Counted from the stretch's first letter, positions 33,504 through 47,844 are shown. The stretch: DNA of 64,000 bases from Orychophragmus violaceus (GCA_030180135.1 CM058230.1:12153082-12217081), one strand, 5' to 3'. The notes: generated from the letters alone by a model not told the origin. Numbers and translations: made by a program.

Positions 33504-34235
33504 ATGGAAAAACCGATTGAAGAAGACGCAATTAGCGAGAGTGTTGTGTCAAGAGCCTCTTGTACGCAGTGGAGCCAGTGGCAATTACTCGATTCCATTT
33601 TACCAACAGGAGGCTTTGCTCATTCGTTCGGTCTTGAAGCAGCTGTTCAGACTCGGTTAGTTTCGTCTCCCAAAGATCTTGAAACCCATATCATTCATGT
33701 CTTGGACAACACAGCTAGCTTATTGCTTCCTTTTGTCTACTCTGCTCTCAAATCTCCTGATATAGAAACATGGCACAAACTCGATCAACTTCTTGACGCT
33801 ACCTTAACCAACCAAGTCTCTTCAAAGGCATCGATTTCCCAAGGATCAGCCTTGTTTCGCATAGCTGCTTCGGTTTTCACTGAGATCCCAAATCTGAAAA
33901 TGATCAGAGATGCCTCTCTGGGCTCCAAGGACTTACATTTCCACCATGCACCCATATTCGGGCTTATATGTGGCCTACTTGGCATGGATCCCGAGACTTC
34001 TCAGAGGGCTTATCTGTTTATCACGCTGAGAGATGTTTTATCGGCTGCAACTAGATTGAACATAGTGGGACCGATGGGTGCTTCAGTGATGCAGCATCGC
34101 ATTGCCATTGTCGCTGAAACAGTTTTAGAGAGATGGAAGGATCGTGAAGCTAGTGAAGCGTGTCAGACATCACCTTTGCTAGATGTTGTGCAAGGTTGCC
34201 ACGGTTACTTGTTTTCCAGACTGTTTTGCTCTTGA
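33504..34235 (+). CDS. UREF: Urease accessory protein UreF
   Basis: Cytosolic accessory protein that works with UreD and UreG to load nickel and CO2 into apo-urease, acting on the UreG GTPase cycle. The 243-residue frame matches plant UREF length (about 240). It has the family hallmarks: QLLDSILPTGGFAHSFGLEA near residue 28, a mostly helical body, the HHAPIFGLICGLLGM block near residue 148, and SAATRLNIVGPMGASVMQHR near 178, ending with a conserved C-terminal FSRLFCS. It is a single coding exon. The ATG is the first in frame and begins a plant-like MEKPIEED. The 5' UTR intron is probable. It is the only intact host gene recognised here; the Arabidopsis counterpart is on chromosome 1. A hAT-like repeat element ends about 0.3 kb before its first exon. 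Confidence 0.97.
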   Translation: MEKPIEEDAISESVVSRASCTQWSQWQLLDSILPTGGFAHSFGLEAAVQTRLVSSPKDLETHIIHVLDNTASLLLPFVYSALKSPDIETWHKLDQLLDATLTNQVSSKASISQGSALFRIAASVFTEIPNLKMIRDASLGSKDLHFHHAPIFGLICGLLGMDPETSQRAYLFITLRDVLSAATRLNIVGPMGASVMQHRIAIVAETVLERWKDREASEACQTSPLLDVVQGCHGYLFSRLFCS

Positions 34236-35010
34236 TGGAACATATAATGTAACATCAGTTATCCTCATCACTGCCTCGTATGAATGTTTGAGGTTCAAGA
34301 ATAAAATAGTTTAGAGAAGCCAAAAGAAAAAAGTTTGAAAGTAATACTTAACTTACCCAACAACGAAGAAAGATTAACAGTCAAGGTGCCAGCTCTGGAA
34401 AATATCTTCCGTTCTCGAAAACAACCTCCACAAAGGCTATGTAATCAACCTGCATGTTGACAAAAAAAAAAAAAAAAAAAAAAACAACCTGCATTACAGA
34501 TGTGTCAGGGAATATTTGTGGGCTGGTCAGATAACTTATTTTTATTGTTATTCTGAAAATGGGCCCATGCAGATTGTTTTGGATCATAGCCCAGTTACAT
34601 TAAAATACACAAGCCCAAAATATTAAGAAATACTTCTTCTTCGTCAGGAGGGAGATGGTGAGTTGCATGTAAATGCAGAAGTTGAAACTCCATGTGAAAT
34701 CTTAGTTACCTGTCGTCACAGTGGTTCGAGATGTCGAGAACCATTTCTGAAGCATTGAGGAAGCCAAATCTGGGCTTGATTAATGCTAGCTTGCGATTCT
34801 ATTTCGGATTTGAGAATCAATTATGGTGATGATCGAGAACCATCTATGATTTATTTTAGCTTCCAAAATTGCATAATTTACAACAAAAAGGGTAAAAACG
34901 TTAAAGTAAATTAATAATTTGTCATTTGCTTTTGCTAGGAAACATAGTGGAAAATTTTAGTATTTCGTAAATTAAAATCACGTCGGTTTATAGTTTCTTG
35001 AAACTGGTCT
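34236..35010. other. UREF downstream region
   Basis: 3' flank of UREF with an AATAAA-like signal at about 34302. An A-run of about 23 bases lies at 34460. No further gene. Confidence 0.5.
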
Positions 35011-35871
35011 TGCTTTAGTCAATAAGTTTCTAATTTTGTTAGTAAAATTTGAGTGAAGACGTAAGACTGACTTGTAATATCATTAATTTGGTTTCCAATT
35101 TAGGAAATGCGACGAAAACGATAGCTTTTTGAGTACCACAAGATTCAGCTGCTGGCTTACTCACAATTTCCTCTCTTCATGTTACCATCCAAAGAGCGAG
35201 AGCCACTTCCAAGTTTTCTCTTCATATTCTTCGCATATTTTTTATTTTAGTATATCTGTTTCACGCACAGCTCGAGAAACCAGAGAAGAAGAGGATCTTG
35301 TTTTAGTCAATAAGTTTCTAATTTTGTTAGTAAAATCTGAGTGAAGACGTAAGACTGACTTGTAATATCATTAATTTGGTTTCCAATTTAGGAAATACGA
35401 CCACAACGATAGCTTTTTGAGTACCACAAGATTCAACTGCTGGCTTACTCACAATTTCCTCTCTTCATGTTACCATCCAAAGAGCGAGAGCCACTTCCAA
35501 GTTTTCTCTTCATATTCTTCGCATATTTTTTATTTTAGTATATCTGTTTCATGCACAGCTCGAGAAACCAGAGAAGAAGAGGATCTTGCTTTAGTCAATA
35601 AGTTTCTAATTTTGTTAGTAAAATCTGAGTGAAGACGTAAGACTGACTTGTAATATCATTAATTTGGTTTCCAATTTAGGAAATGCGACCAAAACGATAG
35701 TTTTTTGAGTACCACAAGATTCAGTTGTTGGCTTACTAACAATTTCCTCTCTTCATGTCACCATCCAAAGAGCGAGAGCCACTTCCAAGTTTTCTCTTCA
35801 TATCCTTCGCATATTTTTTATTTTAGTATATTTGTTTCACGCGCAGCTCGAGAAACCAGAGAAGAAGAGGA
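35011..35871 (+). repeat. Three tandem copies of a 288-bp unit
   Basis: Units start near 35011, 35299 and 35587, each beginning TTTAGTCAATAAGTTTC and ending AGAAGAAGAGGATC. Copies differ at few positions (for example CGAAAACG, CACAACG, CAAAACG). The length is a multiple of three, so each copy shows the same 71-codon frame (LTHNFLSSCYHPKSES...). That frame lacks any known motif and is probably not translated. The unit looks like promoter and leader DNA of a lost gene, because it ends in a CT-rich leader-like region. Confidence 0.95.
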
Positions 35872-35934
35872 TCGATCTCTATTCCTCTCGCCTCTTGATT
35901 CTCCGTGTTCCATTAGAGTAAGCCTTCAATTAGT

Positions 35935-38038
<2,104 letters not shown>

Positions 38039-38430
38039 ATTGGCATGCAAGGGGGGAATATGGAAGACCCGAGTAGGCTATGTTTCTCCTCGCCAGGTGC
38101 CTCTGGTTCTTCTTCGCAATGTGACAAGTCTTCTGGCAAGAGTGTGACAAGACAAGTTTGTTTGGCTACATATTCTCTTTGAGAATTTTAATAATAAGTT
38201 TACATGTGATTATTTAATATAGTTTCTATGAAAATTGGCATGCAAGGGGGAATATGGAAGACCCGAGTAGGCTACGTTTCCTCGCCAAGTGCCTCTGGTT
38301 CTTCTTCGAAATGTGACAACTCTTCTGGCAAGAGTGTGACAAGACAGGTTTGTTTGGCCACATATTATCTCTGAGAATTTTAATAATAAGTTTACATGTG
38401 ATTATTTGATATCGTTTCTCTGAAAATTGC
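38039..38430 (+). repeat. Two-copy tandem duplication, unit about 195 bp
   Basis: The block beginning TTGGCATGCAAGGGG and containing GAAGACCCGAGTAGGCTA and AAGAGTGTGACAAGACA occurs at 38039 and again at 38234, with about 5% differences. Confidence 0.9.
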
Positions 38431-38942
38431 TTTTGTATGTTTAATACTCTTAATGACGAGCTCTCTTTTCTCTGTCCACTAAATGCAATCCTTGATGAAC
38501 TGTTTGGATCAATTGTGCTTCATCACATTGATTGTAAAATTCGTATTTTAGATTTCTCTTTGAGAATGTTGAGTGTCTATCTCATTATAGAATGTCATTA
38601 CCGTTTGTTTGATATCTTTTCCCATAAATGTTGTTCCTAGTATCAATATCTTTCTCACTATATGTTACATGGAATCCATGATGAACTGTTGGATCCTTGT
38701 GAGTTCCTTGTTTCTTTCAAGTTGATCACATATTTAGTATTTCATTAAACATTGGTCTAAATTCACTTTTAAAAATAATTTTTATGTCTATCTAATAGAC
38801 ATCGTCTATCATACTAATGACGTGGCAAGTGTTGAAGCTGGCTTAGAGGAATGAATGGAGCAAAGTAAAGACTTGGGATGCTTTAGAGGTTTTCTGTTCA
38901 AAGATATTGACGCTGCGTTTTTATTTGTGCCCTCCTAGACAA

Positions 38943-39038
38943 AAAATGCTAGAGTATAAGCCAGCTAAACGAATCTCAGCAAAGAAGGCTATGGAGCATC
39001 CTTACTTCGATGATCTACCTGACAAGTCCTCCTTATAA
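38943..39038 (+). pseudogene. CDKB2 C-terminal fragment
   Basis: Encodes [20 protein letters not shown] followed by [11 protein letters not shown] and a stop, which is the C-terminal end of plant-specific B2-type cyclin-dependent kinases (end of the kinase domain and tail). The upstream DNA does not continue the kinase, so only the last exon's tail is present. It lies 75 bp from a Helitron helicase fragment; Helitrons often carry such host exons, but that link is inference. Confidence 0.8.
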
Positions 39039-39111
39039 AGATCTCTTTATGAACTTTCAGTAGTATAATTTGTTCCAACTTTTTCATTGCTTGTCTCAAG
39101 CATTTATCTAG

Positions 39112-39720
39112 CTATCTTAGGATGATCAAGTTTTTATTATTCCTGTTTGTGTTTGGGTCTCTAGTGATTACTGGCAAAACTTGTATAAAATAACCACAAA
39201 AAACTATAGGCTTACCTCCAAATGGCACATCTTGTTCCAAATTATCTTGCATGCTCCGATCCAGAGTTTCAAAACAGTGTTTACTCATCATTGGTGTTTC
39301 GTCCCATATAATAAGTTTAGCTAACTTGACCAACTTTGTTTGATCTGTTCTAGGTTTCAGAGTAGAACACGTCGTCCATTCATTTACTTAAATAGGATCC
39401 AAAATCTAGAATGAGCCGTTCTACTACCTTTTAGCTACAAAGCAGCAATACCACTGGATGCAACATTTAATAATATATGACCCTTAGATCGAATAGTTTC
39501 TCCAAAAACACTCCACAGAAAAGTTTTCCATGTTCCTCCAAATCCACAAACGGAAAACATACCACTAGTTTCATTCTCAACTGGGGTCATAATCTCGTTA
39601 TAAATATCTCTTTGTTCTTTTGTAAGTTTGGGCATATCTCTATCTAAGTCAGATTTCAGCTCATCACAATCATATCCTAACTCTTCTGATATTAATGTGT
39701 TGTTATCCTAAGCCATAAGA
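39112..39720 (-). pseudogene. Helitron PIF1-type helicase fragment
   Basis: On the minus strand the frame at 39635-39435 reads MPKLTKEQRDIYNEIM then GMFSVCGFGGTWKTFLWSVF. This is a Walker A in which GTGKT has become GTWKT. The frame at 39333-39112 has Walker B LIIWDETPMMSKHCFE and FGGKPIVFCGYFIQVLPVI, where the family has GGDFRQVLP. These are motifs I to III of the Pif1-like helicase of Helitron RepHel proteins. The two frames are separated by stops, and upstream codons to about 39720 (LISEELGYDCDELKSDLDRD) also match. The Rep domain is missing. Confidence 0.85.
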
Positions 39721-40504
39721 CAAACTAAAACATCCTCAAACTAAGGTAAATGGAGCCTAAAGAAAGGCAAATTCCAACCAAAGGTGGCAATTCCAAGGGA
39801 TATGTAGGTACATATAAAGGCAATACCATTTGGTACGGCTCGTGACGGAGCAGATTGAAGGTCACTAAATGGAACATTGCATAGAGGCGCAGCAGAGGAG
39901 GTCTTTTGACGAGCTAACACATCCTCATAATGAGGTAAATTAAGCCTACAGAGAGGCAGATTCCAGCCAAAATCAGTTAATTCAAAACATGCATATGCTC
40001 TTAAAGAGATACTACCTTTTGAAGGGAACCGCACCTACACTACAAGGATGCTATTAGATAACAAAATTAGTGTAGAAAAAAAGTACGCCTTTGTAACGGT
40101 TGGGAGGAGGAGAGCTTTAGTTCCATCGTGTAAGTACAAATCAACGAAAGAGATGCAGAGACTCTTCCAAGCAGAAGAGATTAAGGAGATAGCGCTTGAG
40201 GCGTTAAAGGAGAGGTCTGTGGTCGACTAATCTGGAGGGTCCTACGGATATGGTCGCTTCGGAGGTTGAGGAGACTTCCACGGTTCCGTAGGAATCAGAT
40301 CTGGAGGCTCCGGAAGAGGAGGCGTGGAGGTTGGCCACACTGTCACCAGGCTGGGAACACACTTCATAAAGCTATCCGAGAGAGGTCATGCCTGCGCCGA
40401 GGGACCTGATGACGGAGGGAGAAGCTTAGCTAAGGTACGCCGTCATCGGGATTGAAGGAGATCATAATTTTGTGAGACCATCATCTAGTTGAATCTATGA
40501 ACGA
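39721..40504. other. Unassigned DNA with a partial internal repeat
   Basis: On the minus strand, GWNLP..RL.LP appears twice (near 39750 and 39950), both followed by EDVL-like sequence, which suggests a local duplication of Helitron coding DNA. On the plus strand a 60-codon frame (40048-40230) is of unknown nature. Confidence 0.4.
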
Positions 40505-41060
40505 ACATGTAATATTTTTAGTTGTTCATCTTGAATCTTCTCACAAATAGAGTGACATTCCTTTCTATATATTTTGTTCTCTCGTGGAATACCGGATTCT
40601 TTGCAATATGAAGGGTTGCAGTACTGTCACTGTATAACACGAGAGTAGAAGTAGAAGGAACATCTAAGTCATTAAGCATCCAAGATATCCACATAACCTC
40701 ATCAACTATGTATGACATAGCCTTGTATTCAGCCTCAATTGAAGACTTTGAAACAACTTTTTGTTTCTTTGATTTTCAGAAAACTAGGGATTGACCAATA
40801 AAAACACAAAATCCAATGACTGAACGACTTGTATATGAACATTGAGCCCAATCTGAATCACAAAGTTGTCAACTAAAAGTCATTACCAGGTGGATAAAAC
40901 ATCCTTGACCAATCGTTCTTTTTAGGAATGCAGAATCTTGATAGCAGCTTGTTGATGTGGTTGGCAAGGATATGTAGAGTACTAACACCATTTGTTGACA
41001 GCAAACAAAATTTCAGGTCTCATTATGGTGAAATACATCAATTTACCAACCATGTCACTA
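40505..41060 (-). pseudogene. Copia RNase H fragment
   Basis: On the minus strand: IMRPEILFAVN near 41030, SRSVIGFCVFIGQSL near 40830, then the frame 40718-40518 with YIVDEVMWISWMLNDLDVP, LYSDSTATLHIAKNPVFHER and TKYIER. This is the C-terminal RT/RNase H part of a copia element, broken by stops. It is a different family from those at 3021 and 23506. Confidence 0.85.
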
Positions 41061-44000
41061 TATTTCAGTCTTCTCCATAAAAATACCATATGATTCCCAC
41101 CAAATTCCCACCAAAGCATGTTTACATGTTAATGCTCTTAGCAAGTTACTATATTTTACTGTTTACATCAGTAACATGTAAACATTTAGTTGCAAAACGT
41201 ACAAACCACAAAAACTTGATGTATACCGTAAAGTTGGTGTCGGAGAAGCCATTGCAAAAATTTCAATCACATAAGTGGTTTGACTACGGGTTAGTTAATA
41301 GTCCTACATTAAGAGGCATGGGGTTCGGTTCTCAATTGACGTGGTTTCTATAAGTTAAATTTTTCAGGATAATGCAAGAAGAACCGTTAATTATGATGCA
41401 TATATAATCTAGCTACTATCGTCTTTTGTGAAGCGGATAAAATTGTCTTTTGAAGAATTATCCTTATACTTGTTTTAAAATATGTAACAGAATATCAATA
41501 TTTTGGACGATAAAAAATATTTAAAATTTACTTTTAAAGTTAGTTAAACTTAAACCTAGTTGTACTATATATCTGATAGTTATATTTGAATTGGGGTTGT
41601 TTTCCACATCGGCGACGTTGCCATGCAAAAGAAAATAAAAACTACGCACATCACAAAAACAAGATTGCACCGCTTGTATCCACGTTAATATGTTAAGATA
41701 TGCACGTACACACAAAAAATCGTTTTCTAATGCAAATAAATAAATTTATCAAAATATGCGCACATATATCTTACTAATAAAATAACCTATTCAAGAAATT
41801 AAATGAATAACTCGTTATTAATTGTTTTATTATTTTGACAAAATCTAAAACGATTATAATGTGACAGGCTACCTTTCCAAAATAATAATCCAATCTTCCA
41901 ATAGAATAAATATCATGAGTAGTTGGAGTCTGACAAGTTCAATATCTATTCAATGTCCGATTTTGGACATTTCTTTTGAAGTGTTGAAACCTTTTTTATC
42001 AATTTGTTTTTTTTTTTCTTTTTTTCTTATGAGACTTTTTTATTAATATTCATAAGGTCCAATGGACAAGTGTACATATTACAAAGATGAAGTATATTGG
42101 ATAAAAACAAAGCATTTGGGCTCAAGTGGCCCATTTACAGTGAAACCGAAAAGACGAGTTGTTTGGATAGAGACAAAACGTGTCTTGGAACTCACATGCC
42201 ATGCGTCTGTCGATTGAGGAATCTCGTCATGCAAAACGCCGACCCAAGTCTCCGGTTACTGGTTTGTTGCTTGTGATACTTCATCTTCATACCTCTGCCG
42301 ATCGTCTTCCATTCAATCTATCATCAATCTGCCACATAGCAAATTGAATCTTCCGCCATGGCTTCACTGCAACTGATTTCTCTGCACTTCACAAAGGAAT
42401 AATCCGTTACTGGATTAATTCAAGAGATGATTGATCACCTATCGAGCCCGTTCAACTCGATCGCGCCATCGAACCTACGACACAAAGTGCTCGGCGACCT
42501 AGAAGAAACAGAGAAATAGATCTTCAGCGCCTTGATGGGATAGCTCTGTGGATTATATCGAAGATTCCGGTAGAGAACCGGAAGAACCATCCGATATTAA
42601 TCAGAATGCGAACCGAATACGAAGTTCAGATTTATTTAGAGCCGAGGCAAAAACAAAAAAAGTCGGTGAACACGCATCGGAGGATAAACAGAAAAAAACA
42701 GGGGTTTGGCGAAGCAAAAGACGGTGTGAGCCGCAACATAAAAACAATATTAAAGTAATCAAATCGCCGGCGCCGGAAAAAGCCGTCAGCCGACGGCCGG
42801 AATTGAGTTTGTACGGCGATAAGTCTAGTGAGATGTGGAGCGAGTTGGAAGAGAGAGAAAGTTGCTAAGTTTTTATATTCCCTTCTTCAATTTCTTTTTT
42901 TTTTGCATTAAATAAAAGGAAAAATTATATATTTACAGCCAGATAGATAAAAAAAAAAAAAAAATCTAGAGATTAAAGCAAATTAAAGTAAGACAGTTTT
43001 TTGATTGAATACTGTGAAAATTTCCAGCTTTACGCTCATGCTATCTAACTCACGAGTCTTTACACACTCTAATTTAAATAATATGTTCCATTTCAAAAAA
43101 ATTGAACTCAAGGTACAATATAATCAACTTCTTGCAAAGTATGATAGTTTCATATTGATAGTGGAAAGAATACCAATAACACCGAATTTTAAACCCAGAA
43201 ACATCGATCAACCAACAAAATTAGAAAGAAACCCCCACAAACCACATTCGCCGATAAAAAAAAAAGGGCCAGAATAATCACTTCAATCAGTGCTGAAGCC
43301 GTTTCTTCACATGCAATGTTGAATAAACCTAATTCCAGGATATGTGAAGAAGCTTCCAAGAAACAACTAACCGGTTATGAAGCACTAGCGGAGGTAGAAA
43401 TGAGGTTTACATGGATCATACTATAAAAGTGATATATAAAATCATATACTATGCTTTTATAAAAATAATAGAGAAAAAAATCAATAAAGTAGTGGGCGCA
43501 TTTGGAAAATTGACCACATTTTGATAGGAGTCAAACATTTATTTTCACTAAATATTTTACTAAATTCATTTAAAATTAGACTAAAAACAATATAAAGATT
43601 TATTTCATAAGGGTCATATGACCCCCAACGCTGCACTACTTCCGCCACTGGGTCAGCTCCAAAAAAATGGTGGTGGCAATAACGATAAGCACCTCTTCTG
43701 CAAATATTTGTAACAAGAATTGGTGGATTCGCCGTGCTCGATATCTGAGTTGCAGGTAAGCATCCTGAAACTCTTCCTATCCATTGGATTTTCTGAAAAA
43801 GCAGATTCTCCTAAATTGCTGATTGAAGGAACGTACAGAGCACACTGATTTTAATAGCAGGCGTATTCGGCTGACGCGAGATAGGCTCATGATAAGATGA
43901 CTCATGACTTATTGTTTAAGAGAATGTAGGTGGATGACTCTTGACTTGTTGTTTCTCCTTTTTTTTTTTTGTTCTTTTCTTGAATTGTGTTTTAAAGGAA

Positions 44001-44290
44001 AGATCAAGACCCATCTTTCTTATCTATACTATAAAAATCACATTGGTGAATGATTTAAGGTATGAGTTAACTAACTCTCACTTTTTTCCTGATAAATTAG
44101 TAAACTCTCGGTTCCGAGTCTTTTACATAAGTGATTTACAACTATCATACAAAGTGGATTAAAAAAAAAAAAAAATTATATAAATGCCTTCTATTTAGTT
44201 TACCATGTACAAAATCAACTTATTTAAAAAAAAAACAGAAAAGATATACCAGGATATCAGCCAAAACTGAGGTAAGAAAATATAGGCTTA
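41061..44290. other. AT-rich intergenic DNA
   Basis: No recognisable gene. Short open frames at 41090-41353 and 43005-43277 show no motif. Confidence 0.5.
42548..42868 (+). CDS. Hypothetical 106-codon frame
   Basis: Highly charged (Glu, Lys, Arg, Ser) protein starting MDYIEDSGREPEEPSDINQN and ending SSEMWSELEERESC. The region is richer in GC than its flanks, and upstream DNA (42200-42540) also looks coding-like, with several short frames, so this may be one exon of a small gene or a decayed transposon protein. Nothing identifies it. Low confidence that it is expressed. Confidence 0.25.
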   Translation: MDYIEDSGREPEEPSDINQNANRIRSSDLFRAEAKTKKVGEHASEDKQKKTGVWRSKRRCEPQHKNNIKVIKSPAPEKAVSRRPELSLYGDKSSEMWSELEERESC

Positions 44291-44545
44291 GACCATGTAT
44301 ATTGGTGAACCCAAAGGGGGTTCTTAAGAAAATTTTTAATATTTTTTTTTTTTTGGAAAGTATAAAAAAAGCAAAAATCGAAAAAAAAGAGAACTAATAG
44401 CAATCAGCCACGTGGTCTCAACAGTGCAAGGATCGGTCCTTGTAGAAGAACTTTTAGAACCCATGTTTTTAAATTTAATTTTTTATCCTCCCTTTTCTTG
44501 GAAACCGGGTTAAGAATCCCTCTTCATCCTCCGATGGACGTGCTC
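44291..44545. mobile_element. PIF/Harbinger-type MITE
   Basis: 255 bp flanked by TTA on both sides (44288-44290, 44546-44548). Left end GACCATGTATATTGGTG and the reverse complement of the right end GAGCACGTCCATCGGAG are imperfect inverted repeats. Inside, GGGGGTTCTTAAG is followed later by GGGTTAAGAATCCC, as in common Brassicaceae MITEs. No coding capacity. Confidence 0.55.
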
Positions 44546-44548
44546 TTA

Positions 44549-45448
44549 GAATACACACAATCTACTAAACCATGCACAATCTACAACATATTAATATTCA
44601 TGTCTTCAATAATTAAAATGAAATTATTGGTAGAGAAATCATGTAAGGCCTTTCCTTTTGAATGCACAAGAACTATGTAAACTAGAATAAGTATACGCGG
44701 ATATCAGCCAAAACTGAGGTAAGAAAATGTAGAAGAAAGACACTTTCTTGACAAATTAGTGAACTCTTAACGTCCATTTGAGGTAATAAAATGTAAAATG
44801 AATCATGAGTCTCTGTTACTTTCTTTTGCTCTTTTTATTTTTTTGGAAAAAGCTTTTGCTCTTTCTTTGAAGAAATGAGCATCCACTATACACCATTATT
44901 CTTGATCAGTACTATAAATAACATGCTGACGAGACGAATTTAGCTAAAAGATTAGCTAGGTGCGACCTAAGTCTCCGTTATAACTCTCTATCACATCAAC
45001 ATGAAAATTAATTACAACTATCATCCCCCATCAGTACAATGTTTCGGGAAATAGGATAGAAACCCATAGGAAATAAAGTTTGAACTGAAAACCTATAAAA
45101 TACGACCGGTGTACATGGTTTATTGGTTTAGTGCATGCGTTCGTTTCAATGCATCCCTAGCTTGAGTTGGTGGAAAGGACATTTAACGCCATGCAAGTAT
45201 TGATAGTTGCTAATCCCGGCCTGACGGGGGATTATGGGCCAAAGAACCCGAACCCATCTCGGTTTTCAACGAAAAAAGAAACAGAAATAAAATCGAATAA
45301 GTAACCGAGCATTTCTGAAACCATATGTAACTATTACAAGAAGCAACTGTGATCAAGATAAACACCCCATTTCCTCTAGACTACAAAAAAAACTTCTTAA
45401 CTTTTGTTTTTCCTTTAATTTTTTCTTCTTCTCAACTTTAGCTCAGAA
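44549..45448. other. Upstream region of the membrane-protein gene
   Basis: AT-rich. AGGATATCAGCCAAAACTGAGG near 44251 recurs as CGGATATCAGCCAAAACTGAGG at 44698, a short direct repeat around the MITE. No gene. Confidence 0.45.
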
Positions 45449-45931
45449 ATGGACGTTCAACCTCATCGTCAGGTCAGAGACTTTCGTCGTCGCCATATGA
45501 AGTTAGCCCTCGTCATCATCTTCAACCTATTCGCATTCATTTTCATACCGCTTCAAACTGGTCTTAACCCAGCAGATCCAGAGCCGACAGCCACGAATTT
45601 TAGACGCATGCAAGTAGCAGGCAAGTGTTTTATGGTATTGAGTGTTATACCACTTCTCGTTGCTCTCCCCACAGTGTTCCTTCTTCTTGGGGCTCCACCA
45701 TATTCTATGGCTTGGATACAGAGGACCGACATATTCTGCATCACGTGTTTGAGGATTGCTTTCATATTCAACTTTGCCTCGAGTGTTTTCAATGTGGTTG
45801 TTTGGGTAAGTCCTCCCGATATTCTTTCACGTTTCATTATACTCGGTGTAGTGGTTGTGACGCAAACTTACTGGATCTGTTTCACCCTTCTCATGGCGGA
45901 GCTTATCTCTGGTCATCTATTCACAGTCTAG
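45449..45931 (+). CDS. Predicted four-helix membrane protein, unknown function
   Basis: A 160-residue frame with a basic N-terminus (MDVQPHRQVRDFRRRHMK) and four hydrophobic helices at about residues 18-37, 60-80, 95-118 and 128-150, consistent with a small multi-pass membrane protein. Helices 3 and 4 are separated by SPPDIL. There is no signal peptide separate from helix 1. I do not recognise the family; it resembles small uncharacterised plant transmembrane proteins. A CT-rich leader (45415-45440) precedes the ATG. The last third of the gene with 3' flank is duplicated immediately downstream, and the downstream copy lacks an intact start. Confidence 0.6.
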   Translation: MDVQPHRQVRDFRRRHMKLALVIIFNLFAFIFIPLQTGLNPADPEPTATNFRRMQVAGKCFMVLSVIPLLVALPTVFLLLGAPPYSMAWIQRTDIFCITCLRIAFIFNFASSVFNVVVWVSPPDILSRFIILGVVVVTQTYWICFTLLMAELISGHLFTV

Positions 45932-46533
45932 ACTCTTGCTGTTTCGAACTAATCTTGGTGAATATTTATATATGTCCTTTTGATTCCAACATTAGGTTAC
46001 TATCATTTTGATAGATCCTTGTTGGTTTCTTATATGCTTACCTTGTCCTTCAATTCATATAATTATAACTAAATGATAAAAAAAAGTTATGACTGTGAAT
46101 GTCATGTTTTTTTTGTTGTTGTTGTTGTTGATAGTCACATCTTTAAATCATGTTTCCATCATATACATCATTTATGTAGATTTATTCTCAGTGTAATGGC
46201 TGTGACGCAAACTTACTGGATCTTTTTTACCTTTCTCATGGCGGAGCATATCTGTGGTCATCTATTCAGAGTCTAGACTCTTGCTGTTTCAAACTAATCT
46301 TGGTGAATATTTATATATGTCCTTTTGATTCCAACATTAGGTTACTATCATTTTGATAGATCCTTGTTGGTTTCTTATATGCTTACCTTGTCCTTCAATT
46401 CATATAATTATAACTAAATGATAAAAAAAAGTTATGACTGTGAATGTCATGTTTTTTTTTGTTGTTGTTGTTGATAGTCACATCTTTAAATCATGTTTCC
46501 ATCATATACATCATTTATGTAGATTTATTCTCC
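45846..46533 (+). repeat. Tandem duplication of the membrane-gene 3' end, unit about 344 bp
   Basis: GTGACGCAAACTTACTGGAT occurs at 45857 and again at 46202, and the match continues through the stop codon, 3' flank and a (GTT)n tract to GTAGATTTATTCTC. The second copy encodes QTYWIFFTFLMAEHICGHLF, the same last helix with changes, but has no upstream exon. It is therefore a dead partial copy, or an alternative 3' end if spliced. Confidence 0.9.
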
Positions 46534-47165
46534 TTTTTTTTTCATTATATTATATTATATTAATAAAAACCTGCAGCCCAAAATAGGCCCAGTAGCCGCT
46601 TACAACAAAACAGAGCAGTGATGAACCAAAAAATTCCATCGATCTGTATCTGAGCATCATAACTTAAACTTAAAACAGAGCCAACCATGAATTTAAGACA
46701 GAAACTGTATTGAGGATGTCTCCTTGGACTCGAGAGATTGGAAGTAAACGGTACTTGATGGTGTTTTTGATTTCTTGGATCAGTGACGTTGCCGTTCTCA
46801 AGGTCGTAGAATGAAGCCGGGAATTTCTCTCCTTCCACAGTGAATAAAGCGCTGCCTGGAAGACGAGCCTAATAATCAGAGTATGATTTGCATCCGGTGT
46901 CGGGTCTTTCAGCCATCTAAGTCCGTCCTCAAAAAGAATTGGTGGAGAAACTTGGATCCTAGATGAGAAAAAAGACCAAACTTGTGAGCTGTAGGAGCAG
47001 TCAAAAAATAGGTGTTGTCTTGATTCTGGGAAACTGTTACACAGAAGACATTCCGCTGGTACTATAAGTCCCCAGCTTCTCATCCTGTCCCGTGTAAGTA
47101 GCCTATCCCGAGCTGCTAACCAAGTGATGAAAGAATGTTTTGGAATTAATTGATTATGGTAACTA
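46534..47165 (-). pseudogene. LINE 3' fragment with zf-RVT domain
   Basis: On the minus strand the codons from 47163 read LIPKHSFITWLAARDRLLTR, then MRSWGLIVPAECLLCNSFPE, SRQHLFFDCSYSSQVW and SLWKERNSRLHS. This is the zinc-binding RT-associated domain at the C-terminus of plant L1-type LINEs. The element is 5'-truncated, as is usual. On the plus strand a T-run (46534-46542) marks the poly(A) end. Target duplications were not found. Confidence 0.85.
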
Positions 47166-47841
47166 ATGTGAACAAGTTGTTCAAGCCTCCCAAAGTCATG
47201 ACTAGAGAATTACCAAAATAGAAACTTACACCAAGGAACGCTCTTCGCAGTTCAAAAATTTTAAACTTGGATTAAAGTTAAACTACCTTTTAATTAATAC
47301 ACAACCATTTCTCGTGGACAACACATTTATCGTTAAAGCTTTTCTCTCTAGAAAGATAAAAATAAAAACAAAATTATTAACAATTAATCAAAAAGAATTT
47401 TCAATTAGCATGCAGAGAAAATGATATACCTGAAGCTTAGGTATGGAAATTTTTGGATTTCGCTTCGTCGTAGGGTTTCTCACTCTTTTTGAGCTGATGA
47501 AAATTGGCTTTATTGTGCCTTTGTTGGGTCTCAAACGGAACGACACTTAATGATGTAGCACAACCGTGCGTAATCTTTTGGTCGTCAAGAGGCATACCTT
47601 TCATGAAACTATACATTTCTAATTAAGTATCTATTTATTTTTACTGCTGAAAATTTAAAACATATTATATCATCTGTTTAGAAGCTGAATATATATGTCA
47701 CACACGTTCTTTTTAAGGTATTTTCCTTCGCTATGTTGATATCACCTAGTAATTTGTAGTAGAAAAACATCTCAAATGAAAGAAAACTTGTAAATTTGAT
47801 TATTACGAATCAACAATAAATCTCCAATCATCTTAATCTAC
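47166..47841. other. AT-rich spacer before the CACTA element
   Basis: No gene seen. Confidence 0.5.
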
Positions 47842-47844
47842 CAA
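47842..47844. other. CACTA target duplication, left (CAA)
   Basis: CAA abuts the left terminus and equals 58460-58462 after the right terminus. Confidence 0.9.

Noticed and set aside
35129..35632. Three repeated 71-codon frames as a gene family
   Set aside because: They exist because the 288-bp repeat preserves frame; each starts at a non-ATG codon and lacks any motif.
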